DNA from: Ceratopteris richardii | Lineage: Eukaryota > Streptophyta > Polypodiopsida > Polypodiales > Pteridaceae | Length of the DNA: 64,000 bases | Direction: 5' to 3' | NCBI GenBank assembly: GCA_020310875.1 | Contig: CM035437.1 | Coordinates: 48,311,296-48,375,295, forward strand | Shown here: positions 61,907 to 64,000 of the stretch, in pieces | Position numbering within the stretch: the first letter of the stretch is position 1 | Layout of the letters: each line of letters starts with the position of its first letter | The notes under the pieces: model-generated | Told to the model about the DNA's origin: nothing | Seen by the model: only the letters and a program-made list of their open reading frames with translations | Database searches by the model: none | Position numbers and translations under genes: made by a program

Positions 61907-64000
61907 TTCCAGAGTCACTGACATATGCGAGAGAGGTGCATCCGCAACCCTGGATATATGCCAAAAGAAGCGACAGGAATTTGCAAGGTACGGAGCACCC
62001 ATTGTAAGAAGAAAGGGGACGAAATTAATGCGTGCTTGGATCGACGTGGAGGAACGGCTTTGTTGGAGTCTATAAGATTCATTGCATTCGGAGCAGAAGC
62101 GTGGATGGTGTCATTGGGTCCAGCTGCGTGAAGTGCGTTTTGAATGTTGGATATGGTCGACATTCTGCATAATGACCTCATTCCCCACAAGATACTGATG
62201 GACGAAGCGTAGCGATTCGCGAACGAAGTTGGATTGCACCTAAGCGCATGCGGAAGGGCTATCCGACGCAAGACTTTAAAGCTCATCATTGGGGGCGCTG
62301 ACGAGGAGTTTGATATTGCACCCATGGAATGCATCCATGTCTTTGTTATCTGTGTACGGATGAACTCCAAGATTATGGCCTAGCTAAATTGGAAAGTATT
62401 TGTAGGAACTTTCTCTAGAGTAGGGACCATAATAGGAGGGGAGTGCCTAAAATCAAATGGTCCATTTGCACTAGCCAAAAGGAGAGTGGAGTTTTGGGTA
62501 TTATGGACATTGGCATCATGGTCAATAAACTTGCGACAAAGTGGATGATTAAGGCCTGAAGCAACAGAGATTCCTCTTGGGCCACATTAATTTTTAGAAA
62601 AACGAATGCAATTACTCTGGTGGGCTACTTGGGATGGAAAAACCTCAACATCCTCACACTCTTATTCTCTTTCATTCCAGTCCCACCCAGAGGATCGATC
62701 CTAGTAAGATCCTTGTAGAGGAGTCGGAACAGATTCAAACCTCACATCAGAATCAGTGAAGATTGGAAGTGGGCTACAAGTATAAGACAAAATGACTCTA
62801 TTTGGTTCCCGATCCAAGGCATGAGAAACATGGAGCCTCGAAATGTCTTAAGTGCCAAGAGACTCTGGAATAAGGGATTCAAACAATGGAAGAAGCTCTA
62901 AAATCCGACTACTTATGGAACATGATGCTCCGGATCTACACGGCCTTAAATGGTATAATGGAAATCGCCTCTCCAAGCTTCCATATGTCGAAGCTCACAA
63001 CAACATTCACATCAGTCTCAACAAGAAATGGTGTCTCAACTGGATGCAACTTCGATGGGATATGAAATTTATGTCTTTCTGGCACGCTCTCATTGAAAAC
63101 AAAAAGTCGGTCCTCCTATTGCAAATTTCACACCATCGAATATGGACCAATGCAAAAGCTAACAAGATCTGTGGTGTTCCGCCCTAGTGCAAGCGATGTT
63201 GTCATTGCAAAGAGGATATTGGTCACCTATTCTTTGCTTGCCCTAAATCCCTTAGGCTATGGAGGGTCCTTAGTCATTCTCTAGGGCCCAAGAACAAATC
63301 AATTGGAAGCAAGCCTCCTTGGTGAAGCGATCGGTTGCTTTGCCGTGATGTGGAATGTGATTAGGGGAGAGATCCTTTGGAAGATTTGGCAGGAAAGATG
63401 TGCTCAAAACTTTGGTAATACCCTTAGGAGTGGTCAATCGAGAAGTCCCTATTCCTTCTCGACAAAAGAATTGCTAACTGTAAGAAACCCCCCCTTCAGA
63501 CATCACAAAGAGGTACAGTATGTCAACAATAAGCTTAACACCAAGTGGGCTCTGCATGATGGAGATGCGAGATTTATCAACCTCCTCTATAACTCCATGT
63601 AAGCTTTATATGATCTACCACAAAGCTATGACTTCCTGACGTGTTTGTGCTACCCTTGCGTTGTGGAACTTGGAGGGTCTCAAGGACACTAGTCCTATTC
63701 ATTTATTGGAGGGTCTCAAGGACACTAGTTCACTTGTATTTCTTTTATTTAATTAAAATCAAGGAGAGTAGGCACTGACCAACCCTTTATTAAAAAAACT
63801 AAAAATAAATTAAAAAAAAAGATTATGGCCTAGCGCCCATACGTGACTCCGAGAGTTGCACCTGCAAATAAGCTGAGTTTAGTTCAACAGAAAATAATTT
63901 GAAGAGGACGCTACAGCACAACACACTCCAGAAGATCGGAACACTCACCTAATGCCGACCAAAGGACGAATGATGTTACGCAGGATATGATGGCGCATGC
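61907..64000 (-). pseudogene. GH17-2, copy 2, cut by the window end
   Basis: Counterpart of 30668-32795. Exon 2 starts at 63861, the intron is about 63862-63948, and exon 1 runs from 63949 off the end of the window, so its ATG is not seen. The same LINE insertion splits exon 2. Confidence 0.85.
62385..63818 (+). mobile_element. 5'-truncated LINE, copy 2
   Basis: Counterpart of 31146-32589, about 10 bp shorter because of small indels and a shorter C-run (about 63488). Target-site duplications are at 62369-62384 and 63819-63834, both AAGATTATGGCCTAGC. Confidence 0.92.

Overview
This is repeat-dominated nuclear DNA of a land plant. The evidence is several Ty1/copia polyproteins with plant-type domains, a plant LINE 3' end carrying a reverse-transcriptase zinc-binding motif, and decayed GH17 (glucan endo-1,3-beta-glucosidase, PR-2 type) genes. 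The DNA is AT-rich and gene-poor, with many nested retroelement fragments. That would suit a large repeat-rich genome such as a gymnosperm or fern, but the sequence alone does not fix the lineage. I see no intact host gene, no tRNA or rRNA gene, and no prokaryotic feature.

Layout. 1-5823 is single-copy in this window. It holds the 3' end and 3' LTR of a copia element (A), a hairpin-forming inverted repeat, a minus-strand 5' LTR plus PBS plus gag fragment (C), and the first half of a copia pol (B). 5824-37047 is a 31.2-kb unit that starts again at 37048 and runs, almost identical, to the window end, so two tandem copies cover about 58 of the 64 kb. In order, each unit contains: the B reverse transcriptase/RNase H and its 3' LTR; a truncated GH17 pseudogene (minus); dispersed repeats R1 and R2 with nested copia integrase relics; a (TA)n tract; a Ty3/gypsy-like gag relic; a (TTC)n tract; a minus-strand copia RT relic (D); R1 again; copia halves in opposite orientations (E minus, F plus); and a well-preserved minus-strand copia pol (G) whose 3' LTR region carries five copies of a palindromic motif. 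The unit then holds a second GH17 pseudogene, with recognisable signal-peptide exon and intron, split by a 5'-truncated LINE with a 16-bp target-site duplication. The first unit ends with a third, smaller GH17 relic and the 5' LTR, PBS, gag, protease and integrase start of another copia element (A'). There A' is fused in mid-integrase to the second copy of B.

The two copies differ mainly by one-base insertions and deletions, often in homopolymers, and each copy is broken at places where the other is intact. The tandem array is therefore either a very recent segmental duplication or an assembly duplication from long reads; the window cannot decide between them. I did not find an undescribed functional system. 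The points most worth checking are the duplication and its microhomology junction, the GH17 decay series with the LINE insertion, the palindrome cluster near the element G LTR, and the 87-bp-arm inverted repeat at 1231-1414.
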